A DNA stretch of 64,000 nucleotides from Anaerolineae bacterium (GTDB lineage: Bacteria; Chloroflexota; Anaerolineae; Anaerolineales; Anaerolineaceae), in NCBI GenBank assembly GCA_013314735.1, contig JABUFD010000002.1:744001-808000 (forward strand). The letters run 5' to 3'. Numbering within the stretch: the first letter of the stretch is position 1; every line of letters starts with the position of its first letter. Position numbers and translations under genes: made by a program. Positions 1 through 8,925 of this stretch are shown in pieces. The notes below the pieces were generated by a model. The model saw only the letters and a program-made list of their open reading frames with translations, did no database searches and was not told where the DNA came from.

Positions 1-327
1 GGACGGTTCCCCAACCTGCCGGTGGATTTTGGCTACCGCAACAGTACCTGTTTCTGGTTCGCCAACCACCGCAAACCGTTTTCCATTGCCATCCCCAAAT
101 CCAAGGGGATCAGCGTGGACACCGTCCAGTATGCCGCCGACCGACTGGACCCCGACATCGTATGGGAACATGATGCCTGTGCGCGATTGGTGAAAGTACC
201 GCGGGTGTTCCTGAATACGGTGCTGAAAGGGATCAATGATGAAGCGCGCCGCCGCGGGATGAATGTGGTCACAGCCCGGCTGGTGGAAGAAATGAACGAC
301 AAGCGCCGCAACGAAAAGAAAGCATAA
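1..327 (+). CDS. PCP_red-domain protein, C-terminal fragment
   Basis: The reading frame is open from the first base, so the gene starts outside the window; about 108 residues are visible. The last 50 residues (DIVWEHDACARLVKVP onward) follow the pattern of the PCP_red domain (W, then A, RL, a V/I-P pair, and a closing helix with VVTARLVEEM), a small helical module named after light-independent protochlorophyllide reductase but common as an accessory domain in non-phototrophs. The preceding 50 residues are not recognised. No chlorophyll gene is visible nearby, so a pigment role is not implied. The family call rests on motif memory only. Confidence 0.55.
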   Translation, partial: GRFPNLPVDFGYRNSTCFWFANHRKPFSIAIPKSKGISVDTVQYAADRLDPDIVWEHDACARLVKVPRVFLNTVLKGINDEARRRGMNVVTARLVEEMNDKRRNEKKA

Positions 328-664
328 ACTGAAGAAGATCAGGGTATTGCTGAAACTTTCACTTTTCTGTACAAGTGCGGCGGTAATTGGCATCCAATGA
401 ATCTGCAGAAATCCGGATAAGACCGGAGTGGTCAATATTGCTGTCTGCTTGGCTTCGATGTCATCCTCATTCAGCCTGCTTCACCTGGGAATTGGGTGAG
501 GGTAAGTCATCTCATGTTCGATAACAACATACCGCTTGTGCTTCCCGCAGCCAATTCTGGCAATTTTCCTGTTTTATTTGGTTAACTTCCTGGCGCAAAT
601 TATGATAATATTTTCATACAACAAGACAGGAATCCAATGTAGAAAGAGAATAGGAACTGTACAA
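328..664. other. Intergenic region
   Basis: No convincing gene. The only structure seen is a near-perfect 18-nt palindrome at 601-618 (half-sites TATGA and TCATA) about 47 nt before the next start codon. TTGGTT at 578-583 lies 17 nt before TATGAT at 601-606, a possible weak promoter whose -10 box would overlap the palindrome. Confidence 0.4.
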
Positions 665-1480
665 ATGAACAAGACAAAACGTTTGTTGATCGTGTTGTTG
701 ATGCTGTTGGGTGTGGGAACTCTATTTCTCGCTTCGCATCAAGATATTTCCGCCAAGAAGGCGCCGCCTCCTGCCCCGGGCGTGGCGGACGGCGGCTGGC
801 AGTGGAATGGCGCAGATGTTACGGGTGTCACCGGGCCGATTGACCTGGTTTCCGCCCCGCAACCGCAGTGGTATGAGGTGATGGACTGGCAGTCAATCAC
901 CCTCTCTGGCGCGGCGGAACTATGCCATCCCTTCCATGGCGGTACGCAGGGTTGGGTGGCGGATATCCGCATTTTTACCGGGAAAGCATGGGAACCGATC
1001 CCGACCACAATGGGGTGGGTGCCGGATGAGGAAGGGACCTACCTGGCATGTGCCAAAGCGCCTTCCGCCGGAACCTATGCCCTGTTCGGACGTTACGTGG
1101 AGCCTGAGGCAAAACCCATGCCGGAATGTGATTTTGAGATGGTGTTTCTGTTCCTGCCAACCGATTTTTTCAGGGCGCCGGCTTTCACCGATCCCATCCT
1201 TGTTTCCAATCTGCTTGCCATTGTGATTGATGAGGAGCGGATACCGGCGGAGGGGACGGTGGCAAAATACACCCTGAGCAATATCACACCGCCCGGTGCG
1301 ATCACCGGCGACTTGAGCGGTACCACCACCTTTCAGAAGCTTTCTGATATTCCCATTTGGTACCCTGTGGCCTATTTTGATGGCGTCATCAACATGAATA
1401 TGGATGAGGTTGAAACCTATACCGTGACCTTTACCACGATGGGATGTTACGTGCGGTATGATTGGGAGGCTGTGGATTAG
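665..1480 (+). CDS. Secreted protein of unknown function
   Basis: A 271-residue protein. The ATG at 665 is preferred over the upstream in-frame TTG/ATG region because it opens a textbook signal peptide (MNKTKRLLIVLLMLLG, then a small-residue region near AxxA/SAKK), and a purine stretch lies before it. The mature part has many Trp, Gly, Pro and Thr residues and few charged helices, so it is probably a beta-rich extracytoplasmic domain. It contains cysteines (ELCHPF, YLACAK, PECDF, MGCYVRY) that could form disulfides. No family is recognised. It stands alone and converges on the histidine kinase gene downstream, with a strong palindrome between them. Confidence 0.7.
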   Translation: MNKTKRLLIVLLMLLGVGTLFLASHQDISAKKAPPPAPGVADGGWQWNGADVTGVTGPIDLVSAPQPQWYEVMDWQSITLSGAAELCHPFHGGTQGWVADIRIFTGKAWEPIPTTMGWVPDEEGTYLACAKAPSAGTYALFGRYVEPEAKPMPECDFEMVFLFLPTDFFRAPAFTDPILVSNLLAIVIDEERIPAEGTVAKYTLSNITPPGAITGDLSGTTTFQKLSDIPIWYPVAYFDGVINMNMDEVETYTVTFTTMGCYVRYDWEAVD

Positions 1481-1516
1481 GAACTACGGACTGTCTCAAT
1501 CATTAACTGGTATTTC

Positions 1517-1544
1517 ATCGAACCGCCATGCATGGCGGTTCGAT
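1517..1544. terminator. Perfect 28-nt palindrome between convergent genes
   Basis: ATCGAACCGCCATG is followed directly by its exact reverse complement, giving a 14-bp stem with no spare loop bases. It lies between the secreted protein (+) and the histidine kinase (-), where a bidirectional terminator is expected. Flanking T-runs are short on both strands, so efficient intrinsic termination is not certain. Confidence 0.55.
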
Positions 1545-1681
1545 TCTTAATCCAGGCCCAGATGTAAGGGCGCGGATCAGCCCCGCTTGACTATTGGGAC
1601 AGCCGCTCTGTTTTGCAACAGCGAGCATTAAGGCGTTTGGTCGCCGAACCAGGGAATGTACCGCTGATGCAGTTGGATGGG

Positions 1682-3811
1682 TCACTCCGTATCTGTGAGG
1701 GTGAAATAAAAGGCAGCGCCTGTGTCTGGCGCGGCTTCCGTCCACACCCTTCCGCCGTGGCGGGTGATGATGCGCTTGACCGTGACCAGGCCGATGCCGG
1801 TGCCGGGAAACTCGGCCGCTGAATGCAGGCGTTGAAAGGGCACAAACAATTTATCGGCGTAGGCCATGTCAAAGCCAACGCCATTATCCTTTACATAAAA
1901 GACAGTTTTGCCATCCTGGCGGTCGGCACCCACCTGGATGCGGGGCGGGGTTGCACCGGCGCTGAACTTGATCGCATTGCTGATCAGGTTTTCCAGCACA
2001 ATCTTCATCAGGTTTTCATCGGCAATGGCCTGCATTCCGGGTGTGACTTCCAACTCGACCTTCTGTTGCTGCTGCCGTGCCAGCAGCGCACCGGCCACCG
2101 ATAGCGCGAGCGCGCTCAGGTCGAGGGGGGCCGGGTTCAACTCACTGCGGGAGATGCGCGACAGGTTTAACAGGTCGTCAATCAGATTCCCCATGTGGCT
2201 GACGGCTTCGCGGATGCGCCTGAAGTAATGCTGGCCCTGGGCATCCAGTGCTTCGATATAATCCTCCTGCAGCGCCCGGCTGAAGCCGTCGATGGCGCGC
2301 AGGGGGGCACGCAGGTCGTGCGAGACCGAATAGGCAAAGGCTTCCAGTTCCTGGTTGGCGGCTTGCAGCTGGGTGGTGCGTTCGTGAACGCGCCGTTCCA
2401 GCTCCACATTCATGCGCTGTATTTGTTCCTGTACAGCACGTCGTTCACTGATGTCGCGGGTAATGCCGCGGATTTCAACATGCCTGGTTTCCGCGTTGAT
2501 GTAATAATTGGTGACAATCTCTGTCCAAATCGTGGAACCATCTTTGCGGCCCAGCTGGGCTTCGTTTTCAAAAAATTCGTCCGGGTTGATTTTCCCTTCC
2601 CGCAGGGCATTTGCCATGGTCCTGACGTGCTGCAGCAGAGCCTCCGTCTGCTCCGGCTGCAGCCCCAGCCCCAACGGGGCTGCCATGAATTCTTCAGGGG
2701 TGTACCCGCGCAGGCGTTCCACCGAAGGGCTGATGTAACGGAAGCGCAACGTATCGGCATCCAGCACCCAGATCACATCTTTCAGGCTCTCGGTCAACAG
2801 GCGGTACTGGTTACGGCTGGTGACCAGCGCATTTTCGGTATACTTGAGTTGGGTAATATCCACATGGCAGCCCACCAGTCGCCAGGGTTTGCCCTGCGCA
2901 TCCTTGATCACTTCGCCGCGCGCCAGGATCCAGCGGTAGGCGCCGCTTTTGTGGCGCAGGCGGTATTCGGCTTCATACGATATTGCACTGCCGGCAGCGC
3001 ATTGGTCCACTTTTTCCAGCACAACCGGCAGATCATCCGGGTGGACGCGGTTCTGCCATTCGAGGGTGTCGTTCTGCAGCTCATCATCACGGTACCCGAT
3101 CTGCTGTTTCCATTCCACGGAAAAATGGGCTTTGCCGCTTTGCAGGTCACGCTCAAAAAAACCGATATTGCCGGCAGCCACTGCCAGGCGCAGGCGTTCT
3201 TCACTCTCCGCCAATTCAGCCGCCAGCTGCTGGCGGCGCAAGCGCCCTGCCATTAATTCGCCCAGAAAAGCAGTCCCCAACGGGTAAATGACCATCACCG
3301 GCAGCGCAATTGCCTTGAGAACCGATACTGCGGTTTCGATGGGCAGGGTGAATGTCAGCAGCAACATCACTACATGGCACACCACGCCAAACAGGAAGAA
3401 TTCATGCCATTGGATGCGATCCAGGCGTTCCTTGTGCCATTGCCGCCAGGCGACACCGAGTGCGGCGGTGGTGATGATCACACTGACCCCCATCACGGTG
3501 GCAGCACCGCCCTGGTAGATGCGGAAAGCGGCGGTCATCAGCACGGCAATCAGGGTGGGAACCAGGCCGAAAAAGAGGCCGCTAATCGAGAGCAGGATGG
3601 AACGGGTGTCAAAGATGATGCCAGGTACAAATTGCCAGGGGGTCATCATCAGGGTGATCCCGATGCCGCCGATGGCGATCCCGACCAGCACCTGGCGGAT
3701 CGATACCTTTGCCATCTGCCAGCGCCGCATGGTGACATCAAAGATCAACGCCATTGCCAGCAGCAACGCAGCATTCTGGATCAGGGCGATCATGATGGGA
3801 GAATTTTCCAT
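1682..3811 (-). CDS. Membrane sensor histidine kinase (5TMR-PAS-PAS-HisKA-HATPase)
   Basis: A 709-residue orphan kinase. Residues 1-195 contain about five to six membrane helices with the sequence FDTRSILLSISGLFFG and FRIYQGG, typical of the 5TMR module of LytS-type sensors. Two PAS domains follow (about 205-330 and 335-455), the first with a PAC-like segment ending in GCHVDITQLK. A coiled region leads to the H-box YSVSHDLRAPLRA; the phosphorylated His is about H498. The N-box LENLISNAIKFS, G1 box DNGVGFD and G2 box GTGIGL are intact, so it should be active. The start has a good Shine-Dalgarno (GAAGGAG). No response regulator lies next to it. Confidence 0.9.
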   Translation of the reverse strand: MENSPIMIALIQNAALLLAMALIFDVTMRRWQMAKVSIRQVLVGIAIGGIGITLMMTPWQFVPGIIFDTRSILLSISGLFFGLVPTLIAVLMTAAFRIYQGGAATVMGVSVIITTAALGVAWRQWHKERLDRIQWHEFFLFGVVCHVVMLLLTFTLPIETAVSVLKAIALPVMVIYPLGTAFLGELMAGRLRRQQLAAELAESEERLRLAVAAGNIGFFERDLQSGKAHFSVEWKQQIGYRDDELQNDTLEWQNRVHPDDLPVVLEKVDQCAAGSAISYEAEYRLRHKSGAYRWILARGEVIKDAQGKPWRLVGCHVDITQLKYTENALVTSRNQYRLLTESLKDVIWVLDADTLRFRYISPSVERLRGYTPEEFMAAPLGLGLQPEQTEALLQHVRTMANALREGKINPDEFFENEAQLGRKDGSTIWTEIVTNYYINAETRHVEIRGITRDISERRAVQEQIQRMNVELERRVHERTTQLQAANQELEAFAYSVSHDLRAPLRAIDGFSRALQEDYIEALDAQGQHYFRRIREAVSHMGNLIDDLLNLSRISRSELNPAPLDLSALALSVAGALLARQQQQKVELEVTPGMQAIADENLMKIVLENLISNAIKFSAGATPPRIQVGADRQDGKTVFYVKDNGVGFDMAYADKLFVPFQRLHSAAEFPGTGIGLVTVKRIITRHGGRVWTEAAPDTGAAFYFTLTDTE

Positions 3812-4006
3812 CGAACTCCTTCAGCGGTTTTTCCGTTGGTCAACAGGCAGGCGGGTGAATCCAGGGAAGTAAAAGAACGGGCAGGATGCGTATGGGATAA
3901 TATACCGATTATAGCATTTTCACAGCCGATAAGGAGTGGCGATTCGGGTGGTTCATCATAAAAATATTGATGAACCATATTCCTGTTGATTCCAGGCAGA
4001 AACGGG

Positions 4007-4012
4007 TACAAT
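4007..4012 (+). promoter_or_regulatory. Candidate -10 box (TACAAT) for the small STAS-like gene
   Basis: TACAAT lies 46 nt before the ATG at 4059. The best upstream partner is TTGATT at 3986-3991, spaced only 15 nt, so the promoter is plausible but weak. Confidence 0.35.
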
Positions 4013-4058
4013 CCAACCATTGATTTTTTTCCATTGGCGGCAGATTTGGCAAGACAGC

Positions 4059-4424
4059 ATGGCAATCCATTACACGTTTGCGGTGATCAACGATACATTG
4101 CATGTGACAACGACCGGGATGGATGAAACCACAGAGGAAGTACTGGCGTACAAACAGGCCGTGATCCGGGCGGGGATTACGGGCAATGTGCGCAAGATCC
4201 TGCTGGATGAAACCGGGTTGGTATACCGTATCTCCCTGGGCGATACCTATGCCTCTGCGGCTGCTGTTGCTGAAGCGGCGCCGCGGGTGGTGCGGGTTGC
4301 CCTGGTACCCCGTCCGCAGGGTTACCAGGATGGCGCCTTCTGGGAAACCGTGGTGGTCAACCGCGGGCTGACGGCGCGCGTGTTCCCGGATGTGGAAAGC
4401 GCGCATGCCTGGCTGCAGGTGTAA
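4059..4424 (+). CDS. Small STAS/SpoIIAA-like protein
   Basis: A 121-residue soluble protein. The ATG at 4059 (MAIHYTFAVINDT) is preferred to the TTG 39 nt upstream because it starts the beta-strand pattern directly. The alternation of short strands and helices (ITGNVRKILLDETGL, VRVALVPRP, FWETVVVNRGLTARVF, ESAHAWLQV) resembles the STAS/SpoIIAA-like fold, including the C-terminal helix in which a trailing W follows the segment on attribution to a person or row. Family assignment is by pattern only. It is a single gene between a histidine kinase and a sulfatase, with no obvious partner. Confidence 0.55.
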   Translation: MAIHYTFAVINDTLHVTTTGMDETTEEVLAYKQAVIRAGITGNVRKILLDETGLVYRISLGDTYASAAAVAEAAPRVVRVALVPRPQGYQDGAFWETVVVNRGLTARVFPDVESAHAWLQV

Positions 4425-4438
4425 GTATTTTTTTCATT

Positions 4439-4457
4439 CATAATGAAAATCATTGAC
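4439..4457. promoter_or_regulatory. Fur-box-like 19-mer upstream of the sulfatase
   Basis: CATAATGAAAATCATTGAC agrees with the classic 19-bp Fur consensus (GATAATGATAATCATTATC) at 15 positions and contains an ATGA-N-like inverted core. It lies 74 nt before the sulfatase ATG; TTGACA at 4453-4458 overlaps it, but no well-spaced -10 follows. One chance match in 64 kb is possible. Confidence 0.3.
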
Positions 4458-4530
4458 AGATTTCCTAACGGCGAGGGAGTTGTTTTACAATGGGGGAACA
4501 TGCTGAATTCTAAGGGATAGGAGTACGACC

Positions 4531-6060
4531 ATGCTGCAGCGACCCAACCTGATTCTGTTCAACCCTGACCAGTGGCGCGCCGATGTGATGGGGCATTTTG
4601 GCAACCCCGCCGCCGTGACCCCGCACCTGGATGCCCTGGTGGAAACCGAAGCGGTTTCCTTCCGGCGTGCGTTCTGCCAGAACACGGTGTGTACACCCTC
4701 GCGTTGTTCGTTCATGACCGGGTTGTACCCGCATGTGCACGGCCACCGTACCATGTACCACATGCTGCACGAGGAGCGCGGCCAACGCAGCCTGTTCCAG
4801 GTGCTGCAAGAGCAGGGCTATCACCTGTGGTGGGGCGGAAAGAATGACCTGTTTCCCGGGCAGGATGGCTGGGGACAGTATGCGGATACACTCTTCCAGC
4901 CCACGGCGGATGACTTCGAACGCTGGGGGCTGACCGAACGGGAAGGCTCTCACGGCGGTAAACAGGATTGGCGCGGTGATATGGAAGGCGATAATTTTTA
5001 TTCCTTCTACAAAGGCAAACTCGATAAGGGCGATGCCGAGGTGTACCTGGACCACGACTGGGTGAATGTATTCGGCGCGATTGACTTTATCCGCAAGTAT
5101 GACAGCGAACAGCCGTTTTTCCTGTACCTGCCGTTGACCTACCCCCATCCGCCGTACTGCGTGGAGGAACCCTACTACAGCGCCATCGACCGCGCGGCCA
5201 TCCCGGAACGGCACCTTGCACCGGCGGATTGGGCGGGAAAACCCAGTCTGCTGAAAGGCATCGCTGAACGCCAGCACCTGCAACATTGGACGGAAGAGCG
5301 CTGGCGCGAACTGCGCGCGGTCTACTACGGCATGTGCGCCCGGCTGGATCACCAGGTGGGTTTGCTGCTGGATGCGCTGCGCGAAAAAGGGTTGTACGAT
5401 GAGACCGCCTTCTTCCTGTTCAGCGACCACGGTGATTTCACCGGCGACTACGGGCTGGTGGAGAAAACCCAGAACACGTTTGAGGACTGCCTCAGCAACG
5501 TGCCGTTCATCGTCAAGCTGCCCAAACATTGCCCGGTGCAGCCCGGTGTACGCGCGGATGCACTGGTGGAGTTGGTGGATTTCACCGCCACCGTGTATGA
5601 CCTGCTGGGGGTGGATCCCGGGTTTGACAGCTTCGGGCGCAGCCTGCTGCCGCTGCTGGCGGGAGATATCCAAACCCACCGCGATGCAGTCTTCTGCGAA
5701 GGCGGGCGGCGGATGGGCGAAACCCAGGCGATGGAACTGGAATCCACCAGTATGCTCAATCCCGCAGGGTTGTATTACCCGCGTGTAGGCCTGCAGGCGG
5801 TGGATGATGCCCCCTACCACACCAAGGCGGCCATGTGCCGTACCAATGACTACAAGTACACCATGCGCCTGTACGAAACCGATGAACTCTATGACCTGCG
5901 CAGCGACCCCGGCGAAACCCGCAACGTGATCGATGATCCGGCTTACGCGGAAATTGCCCGGCAGTTAAAAGACCGCCTGCTGCGCTGGTACATGGAAACC
6001 TGTGATGTGGTGCCGCGCCAGACCGACCAGCGCGGCTTTGTGGGCAGGGAAGCGGCTTAG
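4531..6060 (+). CDS. Sulfatase (formylglycine-dependent, cysteine type)
   Basis: A 509-residue protein of the arylsulfatase/alkaline phosphatase superfamily, hydrolysing a sulfate ester that cannot be named from sequence. The metal site begins with NPDQWRADVM (residues 11-20). The signature C54-T-P-S-R58 holds the cysteine that formylglycine-generating enzyme converts to the catalytic aldehyde. FLFSDHGDFTGDYGL near residue 298 supplies the second metal-binding Asp-His pair. No signal peptide is visible, so it is probably cytoplasmic. The start follows GATAGGAG. Its last codon overlaps the stop of the convergent gene by four bases. A fucosidase lies 17 kb away, consistent with breakdown of sulfated glycans. 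Confidence 0.88.
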   Translation: MLQRPNLILFNPDQWRADVMGHFGNPAAVTPHLDALVETEAVSFRRAFCQNTVCTPSRCSFMTGLYPHVHGHRTMYHMLHEERGQRSLFQVLQEQGYHLWWGGKNDLFPGQDGWGQYADTLFQPTADDFERWGLTEREGSHGGKQDWRGDMEGDNFYSFYKGKLDKGDAEVYLDHDWVNVFGAIDFIRKYDSEQPFFLYLPLTYPHPPYCVEEPYYSAIDRAAIPERHLAPADWAGKPSLLKGIAERQHLQHWTEERWRELRAVYYGMCARLDHQVGLLLDALREKGLYDETAFFLFSDHGDFTGDYGLVEKTQNTFEDCLSNVPFIVKLPKHCPVQPGVRADALVELVDFTATVYDLLGVDPGFDSFGRSLLPLLAGDIQTHRDAVFCEGGRRMGETQAMELESTSMLNPAGLYYPRVGLQAVDDAPYHTKAAMCRTNDYKYTMRLYETDELYDLRSDPGETRNVIDDPAYAEIARQLKDRLLRWYMETCDVVPRQTDQRGFVGREAA

Positions 6061-6503
6061 ACCTCCAGCACCCGCCCTTCCTCCTGGGCTTTTTTGTCCA
6101 TCCCGCTGCCCACCGACATCCCGATGATCATCCCGATCGGGAGGAAGGCACCCATCAGGGCGATGTTATCGAGTGCGAGGCCCAACGCGGTGCCCAGTGG
6201 CAGCCCGAACACGGACAGGCCGAGGGCCATCCATTGATTGCGGTGGTAATCGCGCGGCACCCAGTTTAATTTTTCCTGCAAAAGGCGCAGCAGGGCGTTG
6301 TAGGCGTCATTCAGGGCACGGGTGAATCCTTTTTCATCACCGCTGAACGCGTTCAATATGGCAACCCTGGCATTGACCTCATCGATGATCTCCTGCGGGG
6401 TCTCTTTCTTTTCCAATGCGGCTATCAGCCGTACCATCTGTTGATGGGCATGTGCCAGCCGCTTGTTGTCCGTTGCCTTCAAAGGGGTTAAGGATTGATA
6501 CAT
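6057..6503 (-). CDS. Small membrane protein of unknown function
   Basis: A 148-residue protein. The ATG at 6503 is chosen over one 48 nt further out because CAAGGAG lies eight bases before it. Residues 1-95 are helical and charged (ALEKKETPQEIIDEVNARVA); residues about 97-138 form two glycine-rich hydrophobic segments (GLSVFGLPLGTALGLAL and MGAFLPIGMIIGMSVGSG), giving a helical hairpin with a short charged tail. No family is recognised. It ends within the sulfatase stop codon on the other strand. Confidence 0.6.
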   Translation of the reverse strand: MYQSLTPLKATDNKRLAHAHQQMVRLIAALEKKETPQEIIDEVNARVAILNAFSGDEKGFTRALNDAYNALLRLLQEKLNWVPRDYHRNQWMALGLSVFGLPLGTALGLALDNIALMGAFLPIGMIIGMSVGSGMDKKAQEEGRVLEV

Positions 6504-6611
6504 GATTTTCTCCTTGCTGTGGTTTTCGTTTCGTTCGTCGTCCGCTATCATTGTACTATACGAAAATACCTGCGCGAGGTTTCGGCACGTGCGCTGGCAG
6601 GTACGAACACC

Positions 6612-7421
6612 TTACAGCTTCTTTGCCAGGTACAACACGGCCAGGTATTCTTTTGTGACCTGCCCGTCAAAACGCTGATCGATCAGTTGCGCGATGCCAG
6701 TGTATAAGCCTTCGCGCCGGTCGGGTTCCATCGAACGGTGGTCGGAGTAGGTGTTGAGCAGAGCGATGTATTCCGCGGTGGTATACGTTTTCTGCCAGGG
6801 ATAGGTTCGCACGCCGACCGGCGTGAAGAGCCGCGTGGAATCGATGTACTCAGCCAGTTCTCGAATTTTGTCGCTGAGATCCAACTGGTTCGACGAAGCG
6901 TTCTCGGGTTTGTTGGTGCCATAACGGGCGTAGACAGCTTGCACTTCTTCAAAGAACCTTCCCTGGCGGGGGTGTTCGTTACTGAAAATGGCCAGGGTTC
7001 CCCCCGGCTTTAAAGCTGCGGCGGCTCTGGGGTATCCAACCGCACGCGGCACCCAATGGAAGGCGGTGGCTGAGAGGAACAGGTCAAATGTGTCTGGTTG
7101 CATTGGCCAATGTTCAAATGCGCCGTGCCAAAACGCAACGCCGGGGAAAGCCAGCAATTTCTGCCTGGCAACTTTCAGCAGATCTTCGCCGATATCGATA
7201 CACAGCATGGCATAGCCGCGCTGCGCGAAAGGCAGGGATGCCTGTCCGGTTCCGCAGCCTATTTCCAGGATGCTTCCGTTGGCAAGCATCTGAGAAAAGG
7301 AGAGAATCTCCTCGATCAGCAGTGGTGGGTATCCGGGGCGGATGGCATCGTATGCGGCAGCATCTTCGTTAAAAACAGAGCGCAATGATGGGCTTTGTTT
7401 TGCGGCGGTTGAGGGGTTCAT
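6612..7421 (-). CDS. Class I SAM-dependent methyltransferase
   Basis: A 269-residue enzyme. Motif I is LEIGCGTGQASLPFA (about residues 55-69), followed by an acidic strand end (LCIDIGE) and a post-strand segment FDLFLSATAFHWVP typical of type-11/25 methyltransferases. The C-terminal part (YTTAEYIALLNTYSDH) matches the cap of small-molecule methyltransferases of the UbiE/Tam-like group. The substrate cannot be inferred. The start has a strong Shine-Dalgarno (CAAGGAGC). It stands alone, with a -10 box and an inverted repeat just upstream. Confidence 0.82.
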   Translation of the reverse strand: MNPSTAAKQSPSLRSVFNEDAAAYDAIRPGYPPLLIEEILSFSQMLANGSILEIGCGTGQASLPFAQRGYAMLCIDIGEDLLKVARQKLLAFPGVAFWHGAFEHWPMQPDTFDLFLSATAFHWVPRAVGYPRAAAALKPGGTLAIFSNEHPRQGRFFEEVQAVYARYGTNKPENASSNQLDLSDKIRELAEYIDSTRLFTPVGVRTYPWQKTYTTAEYIALLNTYSDHRSMEPDRREGLYTGIAQLIDQRFDGQVTKEYLAVLYLAKKL

Positions 7422-7440
7422 GCTGTGCTCCTTGAATGGG

Positions 7441-7469
7441 TTCGAATATGGTGCACATTATAATTCGAA
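7441..7469 (-). promoter_or_regulatory. TATAAT box framed by TTCGAAT inverted repeat
   Basis: TATAAT reads on the minus strand at 7462-7457, 35 nt before the methyltransferase start. TTCGAAT at 7441-7447 and its complement ATTCGAA at 7463-7469 bracket it, the arrangement expected of a repressor operator over a promoter. No -35 box is evident. Confidence 0.45.
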
Positions 7470-7604
7470 TGTTCCCTGCACCCGCGGACCCCCATTCCAA
7501 TTTGCCATGGTGGTTTCCACCATTCCACCTGTGTTTTGCCCGGGTGAAGCCACGCACGGGAAAAGGTGCCGCTTGTCCTGCTGGTGAACATTTACCAACC
7601 GCGG

Positions 7605-7610
7605 TACAAT
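7605..7610 (+). promoter_or_regulatory. Candidate -10 box (TACAAT) for the MFS gene
   Basis: TACAAT lies 67 nt before the MFS start codon. No good -35 box is visible at 16-18 nt upstream. Confidence 0.3.
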
Positions 7611-7677
7611 AGGGGGGCAATCGGATGCCCCGGTGCGTGGAAGGTGCCTGGGTCAACGGAAGAGAAAGAGAACGAAA

Positions 7678-8925
7678 ATGGAACACAAGAAAGAACGGTT
7701 AATCACACCGGTGCTGGGCTGGTTCATGTTTGCCATGGTGCTGGCCAATATCTCGGCTGAGATGAGCTTCCTGCTGTTTGCCCTTTACCTGGCTGACCTG
7801 GGGGCGGATGTGCAGCAGATCGGCCTGGTTTTTTCGATTGTGGGCGTGGTCTCGCTGGTGCTGCAGGTGTTCGGTGGGTGGGTGTCCGATTCCATCGGCC
7901 GCCTCAAGGCGGTTGCTATTGGCAGCGTCGGCGGCGTGGTGGGGGTGTTCGCGGTCGCGTTGGCGCCCAGCTGGCAATGGTTCGTGTTGGCCATGATCCT
8001 CAGCCAGTTTCCACGGGCGCTGATCGGGCCCAGTTTTGGCGCCTTCATCGCTGAAAATTCCAAAGAGGAAAATCGCGGGAAAGTCTACGGCATTACCGAT
8101 ATGATCTTCACCATCTGCGGCATTGTTGGGCCTGCACTGGGTGGGTTGCTGTCGGATCAGTTTGGCTTTTCGCTGGTGTTCTGGGCGGCGGCGGTGCTGT
8201 ATTCCATGGCCGCCGTGGTGCGCATCTGGATGGCGCGCACGATGAAATCTGCCAAAGTCGAACAGCAAAAGGCACTTACATTGCACAGCTTCAAGCTCAG
8301 TATTCGCACCCTGGTGACGATGATCCTGGGGGGCGGGATTATCACCTGGATTTTCATTACCGATGGCGTGCGCGATGCCGTGTATTCCCTCTCCCGTAAC
8401 CTCGAAACCCTGTACCTGGAGCAGATCATCGGGCTGGATACTACTCAGATCGGGTTGCTGTTTTCGGCATTTTCGATTGCCATGCTGGCCACCCCCCTGG
8501 TGGCGGGCAGGCTGGGTGACAAATACGGCGAACGCCTGCCGATCTCGCTCGGTTTCCTGATGATCTTTGGCGCTTACGGCCTATTCTTAAGTTCCTCCAG
8601 TTACATGCCTTTTGTGCTGGTATGGGTGATCTACGGGCTGGGGGTGGGGCTGCTGTCACCGGCCTATTCCTCGTTGATCTCCAAGGTGGTGCCGCATGAC
8701 CGGTTGGGGACATTCAACGGCGTATTTTACGGCGCCATCGGGTTGTTGGCGCTGCCGGCGCCTTATCTCGGTTCCTTGATGTGGGATGGGATCAGCCCGA
8801 AGGCACCGTTCTTTGCGGCGGCGGCAGTTTCCTTGCTGACGATCATCCCGATCTGGCTCAAGTTCAAGCTGCCGAGGGGAGGGGAAATGGAGACACCATC
8901 TGCTGTGGTCGATCCGATGGTATGA
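7678..8925 (+). CDS. Major facilitator superfamily transporter
   Basis: A 415-residue protein with about twelve hydrophobic helices. The loop between helices 2 and 3 (GGWVSDSIGRLKAV, residues 64-77) and its repeat in the second half (AGRLGDKYGERLPI) are the MFS loop 2-3 motif in each half. The ATG at 7678 follows the purine-rich AGAGAAAGAGAACG and starts just before helix 1, so the upstream 45 nt are left out. Substrate unknown; the fold resembles drug/proton antiporters. It is a single-gene unit. Confidence 0.88.
   Translation: MEHKKERLITPVLGWFMFAMVLANISAEMSFLLFALYLADLGADVQQIGLVFSIVGVVSLVLQVFGGWVSDSIGRLKAVAIGSVGGVVGVFAVALAPSWQWFVLAMILSQFPRALIGPSFGAFIAENSKEENRGKVYGITDMIFTICGIVGPALGGLLSDQFGFSLVFWAAAVLYSMAAVVRIWMARTMKSAKVEQQKALTLHSFKLSIRTLVTMILGGGIITWIFITDGVRDAVYSLSRNLETLYLEQIIGLDTTQIGLLFSAFSIAMLATPLVAGRLGDKYGERLPISLGFLMIFGAYGLFLSSSSYMPFVLVWVIYGLGVGLLSPAYSSLISKVVPHDRLGTFNGVFYGAIGLLALPAPYLGSLMWDGISPKAPFFAAAAVSLLTIIPIWLKFKLPRGGEMETPSAVVDPMV

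Noticed and set aside
4510-5820. A 436-codon antisense frame over the sulfatase
   Set aside because: Shadow frame; the sulfatase carries the CxPxR signature and metal motifs.
7436-7455. tRNA-like GGGTTCGAATA segment
   Set aside because: Only a T-loop-like string; no acceptor, D or anticodon stems can be drawn around it.
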